From: Flavobacterium sp. BFFFF2
Lineage (GTDB): Bacteria; Bacteroidota; Bacteroidia; Flavobacteriales; Flavobacteriaceae
Assembly: GCA_002256385.1 (NCBI GenBank)
Contig: NKJD01000009.1
Span: 26,431 to 90,430 of the forward strand
DNA: 64,000 nucleotides
Reading direction: 5' to 3'
Part shown: one piece after another, positions 15,731-25,530 of the stretch
Position numbering within the stretch: the stretch's first letter is position 1
Layout of the letters: every line of letters starts with the position of its first letter
Translations under genes and position numbers: made by a program
Notes under the pieces: model-generated
Told to the model about the DNA's origin: nothing
Database searches by the model: none
Seen by the model: only the letters and a program-made list of their open reading frames with translations

Positions 15731-18210
15731 TATCCTGGAAAATCTGCGTCATTTCCATCTTGACCTCCTGTTCGAGGTTTTTTATCGCGCTCTTTGTCTG
15801 TTTTTTGTTTGTTAAAACGATATGTAAAAGTCAATGTGATTTGTCGCACCCGCCATTGCATGGCGATGTCAGAATAGGTGCTAGGCACATCCACAATCAT
15901 GAGTCTTTTGCGGGTATTGAATACATCATTGACCGACAATGACAAAGTAGCACGGTCTTTCAGCAAATCTTTGCTAAAAGCCAAATTGGCTGACAATACC
16001 CCTTTTGAGGTCCCTTGCGCATTTTTTTGCGGGGCATTGTAAGAGATATTCGTTTGCCAATCAATGCCATAAGGCAGCGTAATTTTTGAGTTGATTCGAC
16101 TGAACCAACTAAATGTTTGAAAATTTAAATTCTGATAGATGTTTACATTTTGATTTTGGATCGGGTCAAAATACGTATAGTTATAATCTCCCTTTATTTC
16201 ATTTCTAAAAACATTGACGTTTCCATTGATTTTCCACCATTTATAGGGTGCATAATTACAAGTAACATCAAGTCCCATTCGGTATTCATTGGCCAAATTA
16301 ATAGGCGTCGTTAAAATAACAGGTGTTCCGTCAGGTAAAATTTCCTTTACAGTCCGAACAGGTTGAAATGAATTTTGGGTAAAATTATAATAGGCAGAAG
16401 AAGTCAAGGTAACTGCCCCAATCTTTTGTAAATGAGTCAATTCAATGGCGTCAGTTAAAGTAGGGTTTAAGTTTGGGTTCCCTTGAAAAATACTAATATT
16501 GCTGGAATAATTTGAAAATGGATTCAAAAAACGCCCACGGGGCCGGTTGATTCTTTTGCTGTAACTGAGGCTAATGGTATTTTGATTGGCCAATTCATAA
16601 GAGACCAACGCACTTGGGAAAAAGTTGTTGTAGTGCTTTTTGGTATAACTATTGGTGCCCAATAAGTTGACATCAATGTTGCTATCTTCAAAACGGATAC
16701 CCGCCTGAAAACTGATTTTTTTGTATTTATTTCCTGCTTGCAAAAAGGCAGCATTAATCTTTTCTAAATACTCAACGGTATTTGTGAAGTTTATATTTGG
16801 AATCCAGTTTGACCCATCAAATTCATCCACCTGATATTGTGTCAGTTGTCTGTTGTAATCGGCTTTGTAGCCCGCTTCAAATTGGCCGTTATTGCCTAGG
16901 GGTAAAATGTAATTTAACTGGGCAAAATTGCGCGATTGATTTTGGTTGTTAATTGTTCTTTGAGGTCCTAACTGAGTGTCGCTAATTTGCGCTCGGGTAT
17001 TGTCTAAACTGCTTGAAAATGCGGCATCAAAGCTTAATCTATGCCCATCTTTGGCAAATTTTTGCACCCAAGCGCTGGTATATTCAATGGAATTTGATTC
17101 GTTTGTTTGCTCGTTGGTCCGATTTCTAACATTGGTGAAATTGCCATTGGCATCATAGTAGGTATAGTTAACCAGTTCTGGATTTTCGCCTGTACTTTTG
17201 CGGTAATTTACCGCATTAGACCACACCAATGATTTGGTTAAAAACCAATCGGTTCCAACGGTGTAATTAAAGTTTTTGGTCCAATTTTCGTTGTTGTGCT
17301 GTTCGTGGATAAAATTGCTTGGTTGGCGGTTGCTGTCAAAATTCTGCGTTGAAAGCGTGCTGTTTCCTGGGCTATTGCGGTAACTATAGCCCAACGTATT
17401 AAACAAATTAAATTGCGCCGTTTTATAATTAATGTTTGAATTGAAACCGTGATTGGCTGGCGTACCGGTATTCACAGAAATAGAACCATCGACTCCTTGG
17501 TTTTTGCCTTGCTTCAGTAAAATATTGATTATACCAGAACCTCCTTCGGCATCGTAGCGGGCCGACGGATTGGTTACTACTTCAATTTTATCGAGGGCAT
17601 CCGCAGGAATTTGTCGCAACACATCACTAATACTATTTCCGTTTATAGGTCTGCCATTAATAAGAATACGCACATTGTCACTGCCCCGAAGCGTCACATT
17701 TCCTTCTACATCAACGGCTACCGATGGCACATTGTCCAATACATCGCTGGCTGTACCGCCCTTTACTGTCAAATCTTTGGATACGTTATAAATTCGTTTG
17801 TCTAATTTGATTTCAACAGCGCTCTTTTCCGATTTAATAGTCACTTCCTTAAGTTTAGTGGCATCCGATTCCATGTTGATGATCCCTAAATCTTCATTTT
17901 TGGTATATGTTTTTTCTGGTAATTGTATGGTTTTAAAGGAAATAAATTCCACGCTCATGGAGTAATTACCTGGTATTAATTCGATGGAAAAATTCCCTAG
18001 ACCGTCTGTGACGCCCCAGCTTTTTTGTTTTTTCTGGGAATTAACAGGAATAAAAGTAACAGTGGCATATTCTAGTGGACTTTTTGCGAGCTTATCTCGT
18101 ACTTTTCCGGTAAGTATTACCTTTGTCACAGTGTTATTTCTTTGCGTTTGTCCCATTAAAAAACAAAAGGAAAATAAACAAATTGCCAAGGCAATAGAGG
18201 AAGTCTTCAT
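15730..18210 (-). CDS. Outer-membrane beta-barrel receptor (TonB-dependent-like, OMP_b-brl_3)
   Basis: An 826-residue outer-membrane protein. It has a signal peptide, an N-terminal carboxypeptidase-regulatory-like domain (VILTGKVRDKLAKSPLEYA...), a plug-like domain with VTLRGSDNVRILINGRPI and ARYDAEGGSGIINILLK, and a long C-terminal barrel. This architecture is the OMP_b-brl_3 group of TonB-dependent-like receptors in Bacteroidota; the substrate is unknown and no SusD partner is next to it. The ATG at 18210 is chosen over one at 18249, since it gives a normal signal peptide and a TACCTTTG box (minus strand, 18236-18229) lies between the two. The C-terminus ends in a Lys/Asp/Gly-rich tail. Confidence 0.9.
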   Translation of the reverse strand: MKTSSIALAICLFSFCFLMGQTQRNNTVTKVILTGKVRDKLAKSPLEYATVTFIPVNSQKKQKSWGVTDGLGNFSIELIPGNYSMSVEFISFKTIQLPEKTYTKNEDLGIINMESDATKLKEVTIKSEKSAVEIKLDKRIYNVSKDLTVKGGTASDVLDNVPSVAVDVEGNVTLRGSDNVRILINGRPINGNSISDVLRQIPADALDKIEVVTNPSARYDAEGGSGIINILLKQGKNQGVDGSISVNTGTPANHGFNSNINYKTAQFNLFNTLGYSYRNSPGNSTLSTQNFDSNRQPSNFIHEQHNNENWTKNFNYTVGTDWFLTKSLVWSNAVNYRKSTGENPELVNYTYYDANGNFTNVRNRTNEQTNESNSIEYTSAWVQKFAKDGHRLSFDAAFSSSLDNTRAQISDTQLGPQRTINNQNQSRNFAQLNYILPLGNNGQFEAGYKADYNRQLTQYQVDEFDGSNWIPNINFTNTVEYLEKINAAFLQAGNKYKKISFQAGIRFEDSNIDVNLLGTNSYTKKHYNNFFPSALVSYELANQNTISLSYSKRINRPRGRFLNPFSNYSSNISIFQGNPNLNPTLTDAIELTHLQKIGAVTLTSSAYYNFTQNSFQPVRTVKEILPDGTPVILTTPINLANEYRMGLDVTCNYAPYKWWKINGNVNVFRNEIKGDYNYTYFDPIQNQNVNIYQNLNFQTFSWFSRINSKITLPYGIDWQTNISYNAPQKNAQGTSKGVLSANLAFSKDLLKDRATLSLSVNDVFNTRKRLMIVDVPSTYSDIAMQWRVRQITLTFTYRFNKQKTDKERDKKPRTGGQDGNDADFPG

Positions 18211-18228
18211 AGCTATTAATTCAAGGCG

Positions 18229-18236
18229 CAAAGGTA
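18229..18236 (-). promoter_or_regulatory. Candidate -7 box for the receptor gene
   Basis: TACCTTTG on the minus strand matches TAnnTTTG and ends 18 nt before the ATG at 18210. It lies downstream of the alternative ATG at 18249, which argues against that start. Confidence 0.45.
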
Positions 18237-18305
18237 GCTTTCTGATCATTTTGAAAAGCCAAAATCCTGTTAAAAGGGGAGGGGTAAGCGGGGTTTAAAA
18301 GGATG

Positions 18306-19175
18306 TTATTTACTGGTGAACCAATCACGCAAGTTTAAAAGAACCCCGGGATCACCTAATATTTTGCGGTGACCCAAACCATCTGTGATGATGCAACTGC
18401 CATTTGGCAAACTAGCCGTAATGTTTTGGGCACATTGCACGGGAATTTCCAAATCATTAGAATCGTGAATCACCAAAACAGGAAATGGAATTTGAGGCGC
18501 CACCTTGTTGGCATCATAATTGGACATGGGTTGCCCAAGTTTTGATTCATAATGGTTTTTCATACGCTGGCCATACGAAACGTCCAATCCTAGTGCTGCG
18601 ACAAACGGATCAATAATATCTTGAATGACATCGCCACTGCCAATCACTGCCATTTTTTTTACTTCGAAGCCTCTGGCTGCGGCGTTTAACAATGACATGC
18701 CACCTAGCGAATGCCCCACAGCCACTTCAAAAGTGCCGATTTTACGTGTAATTTCTAAAATACTTGAAATAAATTCAACCATCATGGTAGTACTTCCTTC
18801 TGATTGCCCATGTGCAGGCGCGTCAAAACTCCACACTTCGTAACCAAGCTTGAGCAATAAATCGGTTATTTTATATAGTTGTGTTCCACGACCTGACCAA
18901 CCATGCACTAATAGCGCTTTTCTGTCACTTTCGCCCCAACGATACACTTGGATTTCTTTGTTAATTTCAGGAATAAAAATTCTTCTTTGTGAAGCTAAAT
19001 GATAATGCCGGTTTTCACGCTTTGGCCTAATGTGTCTAATGGGTTTTGAAAACAGATAAACCGCTAGTTTGGTGGTTAAAGATTTTGAAAACAACGAACT
19101 CAGCCATACTGTATTTTTAATTACAGCTGGAACCTGCGGAGATGGCGTTCGTTTATGGTTTTTTTTCTTTGACAT
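18306..19175 (-). CDS. Alpha/beta hydrolase
   Basis: A 289-residue alpha/beta-hydrolase. The nucleophile elbow is GHSLGG, the oxyanion region follows LLVHGWSGRGTQ, the acid is in VIHDSNDLEIPV, and the histidine is in GLGHRKIL. The basic N-terminus (MSKKKNHKRTPSP) is not a signal peptide, but a weak amphipathic stretch could touch the membrane. The substrate is unknown. It is a single gene on the minus strand, with a TATATTTG box 10 nt before its ATG (19193-19186). Confidence 0.88.
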   Translation of the reverse strand: MSKKKNHKRTPSPQVPAVIKNTVWLSSLFSKSLTTKLAVYLFSKPIRHIRPKRENRHYHLASQRRIFIPEINKEIQVYRWGESDRKALLVHGWSGRGTQLYKITDLLLKLGYEVWSFDAPAHGQSEGSTTMMVEFISSILEITRKIGTFEVAVGHSLGGMSLLNAAARGFEVKKMAVIGSGDVIQDIIDPFVAALGLDVSYGQRMKNHYESKLGQPMSNYDANKVAPQIPFPVLVIHDSNDLEIPVQCAQNITASLPNGSCIITDGLGHRKILGDPGVLLNLRDWFTSK

Positions 19176-19376
19176 AACAAGTGTACAAATATAGGTTTAT
19201 TTATGATTGAATTTCAGATAATCGATAAAAATCAACTGTTTGTCTATCGCAAAAGAAGCATGAATCCATACAAAAGGGGATGGTTTTACTTGATTTTCAA
19301 ATTTAAAAGTTTCAAAAAGGGAAATTAGGTTGTTCGCATTTTTTTTTTTACTTTTTCACCCACTAATCTTCATTTT

Positions 19377-21317
19377 ATGCAAAAGCAGACTAGAGTCATT
19401 ATTGAACAAGTTTCACCCCAATTAGATGGTGGTGTTTTTCCAATTAAACGTGTTGTAGGTCAGACGATTGAAGTAACTGCCCATGTGTTTGCCGATGGCC
19501 ATGATGTGGTAGCAGCTTCGCTGTGGATTCAACACGAAAATGAAAAGAAAGCCCAAGAAATCAGAATGAATCCTACGGGGAATGATGAATGGGAGGCCAG
19601 TTTTGTGGTAAACAATCAGGGGTATTACACCTATTATATTGAAGGTTGGGTGGATCAGGCCTTAAATTGGCAACATGGCACCGAACGCAAAATTAAAGAT
19701 GGTCAATACCTCCGGTCTGAATTGCTGGAAGGAGCGTTGTATTGTGAAGCCATATTAAAGAAGGTGTCTGCTGCACATAAACCCTTTTTAAAGGAAGCCA
19801 TTGAAGCGCTTCAAGAAGAAAAATTATATGATAAAGGAATAGCCATTGCCCTTTCAGAAGAATTACACAACCTATTTACTCAATTTCCAACCCGCGAATT
19901 ATCCAATCAATCAGATCCGCTGCGTGTATATGTTGATCGGAAAAAAGCACTTTTTAGCACTTGGTACGAATTTTTCCCCAGATCTGCCGCGCAAGAGCTA
20001 GGTAAACATGGCACTTTTAAAGATTGTGAAGCTTTGTTGCCCCGCGTGGCTGCTATGGGTTTTGATACCTTGTATTTTCCGCCCATCCATCCGATTGGCG
20101 AAGTCAACCGAAAAGGGAAAAACAATGCCACCGCTGCCGAACCAGGCGATGTGGGCTCTCCTTGGGGTATTGGTTCGCAATATGGCGGTCACAAAGCTGT
20201 ACACCCCGAGCTAGGTTCCATTGATGATTTTAAATCGTTGGTGCAAAAAGCACAAGAATACGGCATTGAAATTGCCATGGATTTTGCGTTGCAAGCTGCC
20301 CCCGATCATCCATATGTAAAAGAACACCCGCAATGGTTCAAATGGCGTCCAGACGGCACGGTGCAGTATGCCGAAAATCCACCTAAAAAATACCAAGATA
20401 TTCTACCCATCTATTTTGAAACGCCCGACTGGAAGGCACTTTGGGACGAATTGCTTTCAGCGATGTTGTATTGGATTGAAACCTGCAATATCCGTGTTTT
20501 CCGAGTTGATAATCCGCATACCAAACCCTATTATTTCTGGGGCTGGCTCATTGAAGAGGTAAAGAAACAACACCCAGATATTTTATTTTTATCGGAATCA
20601 TTCACCCGACCGAAAGTAATGCATGAATTGGCCAAACAAGGGTTTACCCAATCGTATTCTTATTTTACGTGGCGCAACAGCAAAGCCGAATTGATCGAAT
20701 ACATGACCGAACTGACGCAAAGCAATCAAAAAGAATTTTTCCGCCCCAATTTTTGGCCGAATACACCAGATATTTTACCCTATGCCCTGCAAACGGGACA
20801 TGAGAGCGTCTATTTGCACAAATATTTCTTAGCCGCCACGCTGAGTTCCAGTGTCGGAATTTACGGCCCTGCCTACGAATACATGGTATCTGCCCCGATG
20901 CCTGGCAAAGAAGAATACCACCAATCAGAGAAATATGAAATCTATCACTGGGATTGGAACCACCAAAATAAATTAACCACGCTTATTGGCCGATTGAATC
21001 GTTTGCGCCATGAACACGCTTCGTTGCAACAAACCAACAACATCCAGTTTTGTGCCACTGACAGCGATCAGGTGATTGCGTATCATAAGTGGGATGATGA
21101 AAAATCAGATGAAACTTTAATGATTTGCAGCATTGACCCTTATCAAATTAAACAAGCTTGGGTGCAATTGCCGTTGCAATCGTTGGGAATTGCCGAAGGC
21201 AGGCCTATTCGGGTGGTTGAGTTGATTACTGGAAACACTTATATTTGGGATCGGGAGTGGAATTTTGTTGAATTACATCCTTCCTTGCCGTTCCATTTAT
21301 TTAAAATATACAAATAA
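19377..21317 (+). CDS. glgE: Alpha-1,4-glucan:maltose-1-phosphate maltosyltransferase
   Basis: A 646-residue GH13 enzyme that transfers maltose from maltose-1-phosphate to growing alpha-1,4-glucan. It has an N-terminal beta-sandwich domain (about 1-110), a helical insert, the TIM barrel, and a C-terminal beta domain. The expected nucleophile is Asp378 in VFRVDNPHTKP and the acid/base Glu407 in FLSESFTRPK. The segment YFPPIHPIGEVNRKGKNN is a GlgE hallmark. The maltokinase gene follows after 2 nt, so the pair supplies and uses maltose-1-phosphate. Trehalose synthase and branching enzyme, the other parts of the pathway, are not in this window. Confidence 0.95.
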   Translation: MQKQTRVIIEQVSPQLDGGVFPIKRVVGQTIEVTAHVFADGHDVVAASLWIQHENEKKAQEIRMNPTGNDEWEASFVVNNQGYYTYYIEGWVDQALNWQHGTERKIKDGQYLRSELLEGALYCEAILKKVSAAHKPFLKEAIEALQEEKLYDKGIAIALSEELHNLFTQFPTRELSNQSDPLRVYVDRKKALFSTWYEFFPRSAAQELGKHGTFKDCEALLPRVAAMGFDTLYFPPIHPIGEVNRKGKNNATAAEPGDVGSPWGIGSQYGGHKAVHPELGSIDDFKSLVQKAQEYGIEIAMDFALQAAPDHPYVKEHPQWFKWRPDGTVQYAENPPKKYQDILPIYFETPDWKALWDELLSAMLYWIETCNIRVFRVDNPHTKPYYFWGWLIEEVKKQHPDILFLSESFTRPKVMHELAKQGFTQSYSYFTWRNSKAELIEYMTELTQSNQKEFFRPNFWPNTPDILPYALQTGHESVYLHKYFLAATLSSSVGIYGPAYEYMVSAPMPGKEEYHQSEKYEIYHWDWNHQNKLTTLIGRLNRLRHEHASLQQTNNIQFCATDSDQVIAYHKWDDEKSDETLMICSIDPYQIKQAWVQLPLQSLGIAEGRPIRVVELITGNTYIWDREWNFVELHPSLPFHLFKIYK

Positions 21318-21319
21318 TT

Positions 21320-22942
21320 ATGGGAAATGTAGACCAAGAAACGTTTAGTACCCCTTTTGAATTCAAATGCGAGTGGAAAAATGCGTTGGATGATGCAGAA
21401 TTCGTCAAAGTTTTTTCATCGGATATTTTAGAACAGTACATTATCAACAAACGTTGGTATGGGGGCAAAGCCAGTACGCTTAAATATGTTGAAATAGTCG
21501 ATCATTTTAAAATAGCTTCCAAAAAGAACACTTATTATGGTGTGTTGTTGGAAGTCAACTTTAAAGAAGCTTTTTTTCAGCATTATTTTATGCCGCTGTC
21601 TTTTATGTCGCAAGATGAATTGGACACCAGCACCATCATTGCGCCCATTGTGATGAATGGCTTACAAGGCTATTTGGTAGATGCTTTGCACCAAGAAGAT
21701 TTCCGAAAATTATTGTTTGAAAATATCGTGCAAGCGCAAGATGACAGCAGTTCCAAATTGGTATTCCACAAGGGAATCAAATTAGCGGACAAAAGCTATA
21801 AGTCCTCGCGTTTTATGGGCTTGGAACAGAGCAATACTTCCATTATTTATAATGATGCCTATGTGCTTAAAATTTTCCGCCGCATTTATGTCAGTACCAA
21901 TCCGGACTACGAAATCAGCCGGTTTTTAACGGACCGCATGCACTTTAAAAATACACCAGCCTACACCGGAAGCATCAATTTGGCATTACCTGAAGGCAAC
22001 ATTACCTTGGGGCTCATGCAAGAATTGGTGCCAAACCAAGGTGATGCATGGAAATTTATGTTGGATGCCATTGACGTGGTATTTGAAAACCAAAAAGCCA
22101 AAAAAATTAAAATTGACAAATTGCCCCATTTGGATTTGTTTCAACGGGTGAAAATTCAAAAATTACCACCAGAAATCATCGATTGGGTCGGTTTGAGTTT
22201 GTTTTTACGGGTGCAAACCATGGCCATTAGGACGGCAGAAATGCACATTGCGTTGGGTGGCGACATTCATGACACGGCCTTTACACCCACCACTTACAAT
22301 GGCGATTACACGGTTTGGCTCAAAAACCGCATGCTGTATCAGTTTCAAAATCGGTTAAATATCATTGAAAATAGCTTGCACAAGTTGGATGGATTGGCGC
22401 TGGAATTAGCCCAATTGTTTATGGAAAACAAAAAGCAAGTCCGAAAGCATTTTGTCGATTTTGACTGGACCAAAATGAAATCGGAACGCATTCGCATTCA
22501 CGGCGATTATCATTTGGGGCAAGTGTTGGTCAATGGTGATGATTTTTACATCTTGGATTTTGAAGGCGAACCCGAAAGCACCATCCGCGACCGCAAAGTG
22601 AAGCAGCCGCCGCTTAAAGATGTAGCGGGCATTTTCAGGTCATTCCATTATGCCATTTATGCCACCATTTTTAACAACAAAGACAAATACACTTTTGACC
22701 AAGAAACCTTGTTCAAGTCGGGCGAATTGCTGTTCAACTACATCGTCGGCATCTTTTTGGACGCCTATGTGGAAACGGCCCAAAGAGGCAATTTGAACAT
22801 TGGCTACAGCCACGAAATTGAATTTTTGTTGCGCTATTGTTTACTCGAAAAAGCAGTGTATGAATTAGGATACGAATTGAATTCAAGACCGCGTTGGGCG
22901 GTGATTCCGCTCAAGGGGATTCAGAGTATAATGGGGTATTGA
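21320..22942 (+). CDS. Maltokinase (Mak/Pep2 type)
   Basis: A 540-residue aminoglycoside-phosphotransferase-like kinase that makes maltose-1-phosphate from maltose and ATP. The N-terminal cap domain includes the phrase LEQYIINKRWYGGKAS; the kinase core has the catalytic loop HGDYHLGQ (catalytic Asp396) and the metal site ILDFEGEP (Asp413). It is longer than typical actinobacterial maltokinases (about 450), similar to the kinase part of TreS-maltokinase fusions, but no trehalose synthase domain is attached. It lies 2 nt behind glgE in a two-gene operon. Confidence 0.92.
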   Translation: MGNVDQETFSTPFEFKCEWKNALDDAEFVKVFSSDILEQYIINKRWYGGKASTLKYVEIVDHFKIASKKNTYYGVLLEVNFKEAFFQHYFMPLSFMSQDELDTSTIIAPIVMNGLQGYLVDALHQEDFRKLLFENIVQAQDDSSSKLVFHKGIKLADKSYKSSRFMGLEQSNTSIIYNDAYVLKIFRRIYVSTNPDYEISRFLTDRMHFKNTPAYTGSINLALPEGNITLGLMQELVPNQGDAWKFMLDAIDVVFENQKAKKIKIDKLPHLDLFQRVKIQKLPPEIIDWVGLSLFLRVQTMAIRTAEMHIALGGDIHDTAFTPTTYNGDYTVWLKNRMLYQFQNRLNIIENSLHKLDGLALELAQLFMENKKQVRKHFVDFDWTKMKSERIRIHGDYHLGQVLVNGDDFYILDFEGEPESTIRDRKVKQPPLKDVAGIFRSFHYAIYATIFNNKDKYTFDQETLFKSGELLFNYIVGIFLDAYVETAQRGNLNIGYSHEIEFLLRYCLLEKAVYELGYELNSRPRWAVIPLKGIQSIMGY

Positions 22943-22959
22943 TTTCTTGTTTGTAATGT

Positions 22960-23015
22960 TGCATGTTTGTAAAGTTGAAAGTTTGTAACGTTGAAAGTTT
23001 GTAAAGTTTGAAAGA
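22960..23015. repeat. GTTTGTAAAGTTGAAA microsatellite
   Basis: Imperfect repeats of GTTTGTAA(A/C)GTTGAAA directly after the maltokinase gene. The gap 22943-23196 shows nothing else convincing. Confidence 0.7.
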
Positions 23016-23196
23016 TTTGAAATTTAAAGTTTGGACCTGATTGCTATCAGTATGAGACCGAAGGATATCATTTTGATAATCATCCGAATGAGTTTTGACA
23101 TTGTATCTTTCGATCTAAAGAGATGACGTAAGGGCGATTTCGGACTTAGCAATTAAGATTGTGAATTGAAAAATAAAAAGAATTTTAAAGTAGAAA

Positions 23197-24090
23197 ATGA
23201 ACAAGGAAATACCAAAATTTCACGAAACTTTCAACCCAATTTTGGAGATATTAAGTAATGGAGAAACGATTCATACGAGAGATTTACAGAAATTAGTAAT
23301 TGAAAGATATTTTTCAGACTTAACAGAAATTCAATTGCTTGAAAAAACAAAGTCAGGCGAAAACTTAGTAAATAACAGAATTGCTTGGGGAAAATCATAT
23401 TTAAAAAAAGGAGGGTATATTTTTTATCCAGAAAGAGGAAATGTGAAAATTACTGAAAAAGGATTAAAACAGAAATCTCAATTATCATTAAAGAATGTGG
23501 TTGAAGATTCTGGTATTGTCAATTTTTACTCTGACGAAAATTCTAAATCAAATACTGAAAAGGTTGAAATTAAAGAAATTATAAATTCATCTCCACAAGA
23601 TTTAATAGATTCGGGTTTTTCACAAATTGAGAGAGAAGTAAAAAATGATTTGCTGGATAAACTAAAAACCATCGATCCGTATTATTTTGAAAAAGTCATT
23701 TTAATTCTACTCAAAAAAATGGGATATGGTGAATTTATCGAAACTTCCAAATCAGGTGATGGCGGAATTGATGGGATCATAAACGAAGACAAACTTGGAT
23801 TGGATAAAATTTACATTCAAGCAAAGAGATTCAGTGAAAACAAGGTTCGTGAAAAAGATATTAGAAATTTTATTGGAGCAATGAGTGGTGATACAAATAA
23901 AGGAGTCTTCGTTACAACTTCTTTATTTGATGCTGGCGCAATTGAAAAAGCTAAAAATGCGCATCATAAAATTATATTACTTGATGGAAATAAATTGGTT
24001 GACCTGATGCACGAGTTTAATGTAGGGATACAAATTAAAGCAACGTACGAGGTCAAACAACTAGATGAAGATTTCTTCGAAGAACAATAA
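23197..24090 (+). CDS. Mrr-like restriction endonuclease (type IV candidate)
   Basis: A 297-residue protein with an N-terminal winged-helix Mrr_N-like domain (about 1-100), a variable linker, and a C-terminal Mrr_cat PD-(D/E)xK nuclease domain (about 150-285). Catalytic residues are visible as Asp192 in GDGGIDG and Gln208-Lys210 in IYIQAKR. Mrr proteins cut modified (methylated) DNA and need no partner methylase, and none is nearby. The gene is clearly more AT-rich and richer in Lys/Ile/Asn than the glgE and lysS regions on either side, and is preceded by a repeat-filled gap, consistent with horizontal gain. Confidence 0.88.
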   Translation: MNKEIPKFHETFNPILEILSNGETIHTRDLQKLVIERYFSDLTEIQLLEKTKSGENLVNNRIAWGKSYLKKGGYIFYPERGNVKITEKGLKQKSQLSLKNVVEDSGIVNFYSDENSKSNTEKVEIKEIINSSPQDLIDSGFSQIEREVKNDLLDKLKTIDPYYFEKVILILLKKMGYGEFIETSKSGDGGIDGIINEDKLGLDKIYIQAKRFSENKVREKDIRNFIGAMSGDTNKGVFVTTSLFDAGAIEKAKNAHHKIILLDGNKLVDLMHEFNVGIQIKATYEVKQLDEDFFEEQ

Positions 24091-24196
24091 AACCAATCAC
24101 TTATTTTTTTTTATCCTGTATAATATACTTGCCAACTATAAATTGCATTTGTATAAAAACCTATATAATCTTGAATCAAATAAGTATTTTTAGCAC

Positions 24197-25354
24197 ATGC
24201 AGAAAATTAGCGTCTTAGCAGTCTTTTTATTTATTTGTTTAAAATGCTATTCCCAAACCATTTTTGGTGCCAATAACTATACAGAATACCATCCAGGACA
24301 ATTACCTATAATTATTTCAGTGCCTCATGGCGGTGATCTGCTTCCTTCGGGTATTCCTGATCGTACTTGTAACAGTGCGGTAACCGTTTCAGATTTGAAT
24401 ACGATTGAATTGGCGCAGCAAATTGATGCTGCCTTTGTAACGGCTACGGGCTGTCATCCTTATATTATTTATTGTAATTTACATAGATCGAAGTTGGATT
24501 GCAACAGAAACATGGCCGATGGGGCTTGTGGGAATGTATTAGCAGAAAATGCTTGGAATGAATTTAACAATTTTATTGCCACAGCCCAAGCCAGTGCACA
24601 AAATGAATTTGGAGGGAAAGCACTTTATATCGATCTACACGGTCACGGGAATCCCATTCAGCGACTGGAGTTGGGGTATTTATTATATGACAATGAATTG
24701 GCTTTTACCGACAGTGTCTTAAACACCCCCCAATATATTGGTTACAGTTCCATCCAACATTTAGTTTCAACTAATTTGAACGGATATAGTCACGCTGAAT
24801 TATTAAGAGGTAATAACGCGCTAGGCACTTTGTTAGGCAATGCGGGTTATCCGTCGGTACCTAGTCAACAAATACCATTTCCAGGAACCACCACTAATTA
24901 TTACAGTGGCGGTTATAACACGGCAAACCACACCAGCTATGCAGTGGGTAACACGGTGAACGGTTTACAGATTGAATGTAATTATACCGATGTTCGTGAT
25001 AATTTCGTAAATCGCCAGTTGTTTGCCGAATCGTTGGTGTCGGTGCTACACCAATTTTTATTGCACCATCAAGGCATAAACTTGCTCAATTGTAGTTTGG
25101 CAGCAGAACCAAATACAGCAGCCATTCAGTCGCTCACTATTTCACCTAATCCTGCCACAGATTTTCTTTATGTAAACTTTACACAAAACAGTATCAATTT
25201 TGACATTGAAATCATTGATTTTTTAGGACAAACCATTTGTAAAGTAAGCAATCAAAACAAGGTGGATATTCATCATTTTCAAAGAGGGATCTATTTAGTA
25301 AAAGTAACGGACGAACAAAACAATGTGGTGGTCAACAAAATACTATTTCAATAA
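24197..25354 (+). CDS. Secreted N-formylglutamate amidohydrolase-like protein with T9SS tail
   Basis: A 385-residue exported protein. After a signal peptide (about 1-20) comes an N-formylglutamate amidohydrolase-like catalytic domain with ISVPHGGDLLPSGIPDR, CNLHRSKLDCNR and YIDLHGHGNPIQR, where the His and Asp residues are likely metal ligands. The last 75 residues form a T9SS type A sorting domain (ISPNPATDFLYVNF... to VVVNKILFQ). The family acts on amide bonds of acidic amino-acid derivatives; a secreted version may act on peptides or wall fragments, but this is inference. It is transcribed alone. Confidence 0.85.
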   Translation: MQKISVLAVFLFICLKCYSQTIFGANNYTEYHPGQLPIIISVPHGGDLLPSGIPDRTCNSAVTVSDLNTIELAQQIDAAFVTATGCHPYIIYCNLHRSKLDCNRNMADGACGNVLAENAWNEFNNFIATAQASAQNEFGGKALYIDLHGHGNPIQRLELGYLLYDNELAFTDSVLNTPQYIGYSSIQHLVSTNLNGYSHAELLRGNNALGTLLGNAGYPSVPSQQIPFPGTTTNYYSGGYNTANHTSYAVGNTVNGLQIECNYTDVRDNFVNRQLFAESLVSVLHQFLLHHQGINLLNCSLAAEPNTAAIQSLTISPNPATDFLYVNFTQNSINFDIEIIDFLGQTICKVSNQNKVDIHHFQRGIYLVKVTDEQNNVVVNKILFQ

Positions 25355-25530
25355 GATTAGAAAATACAACTTGGCACTATTTGTCATAGTCCGAAATGCG
25401 CAGGCCTCATTTTGACGTTCCACAAGCATGAATTACGCAACACATCCTTTTAATTGTGTAATTTTTCTGGAAATACAATGCTCATTTTTGCAACGATATC
25501 ATCATTCGTTCAAAATATAGCACATCAAAC

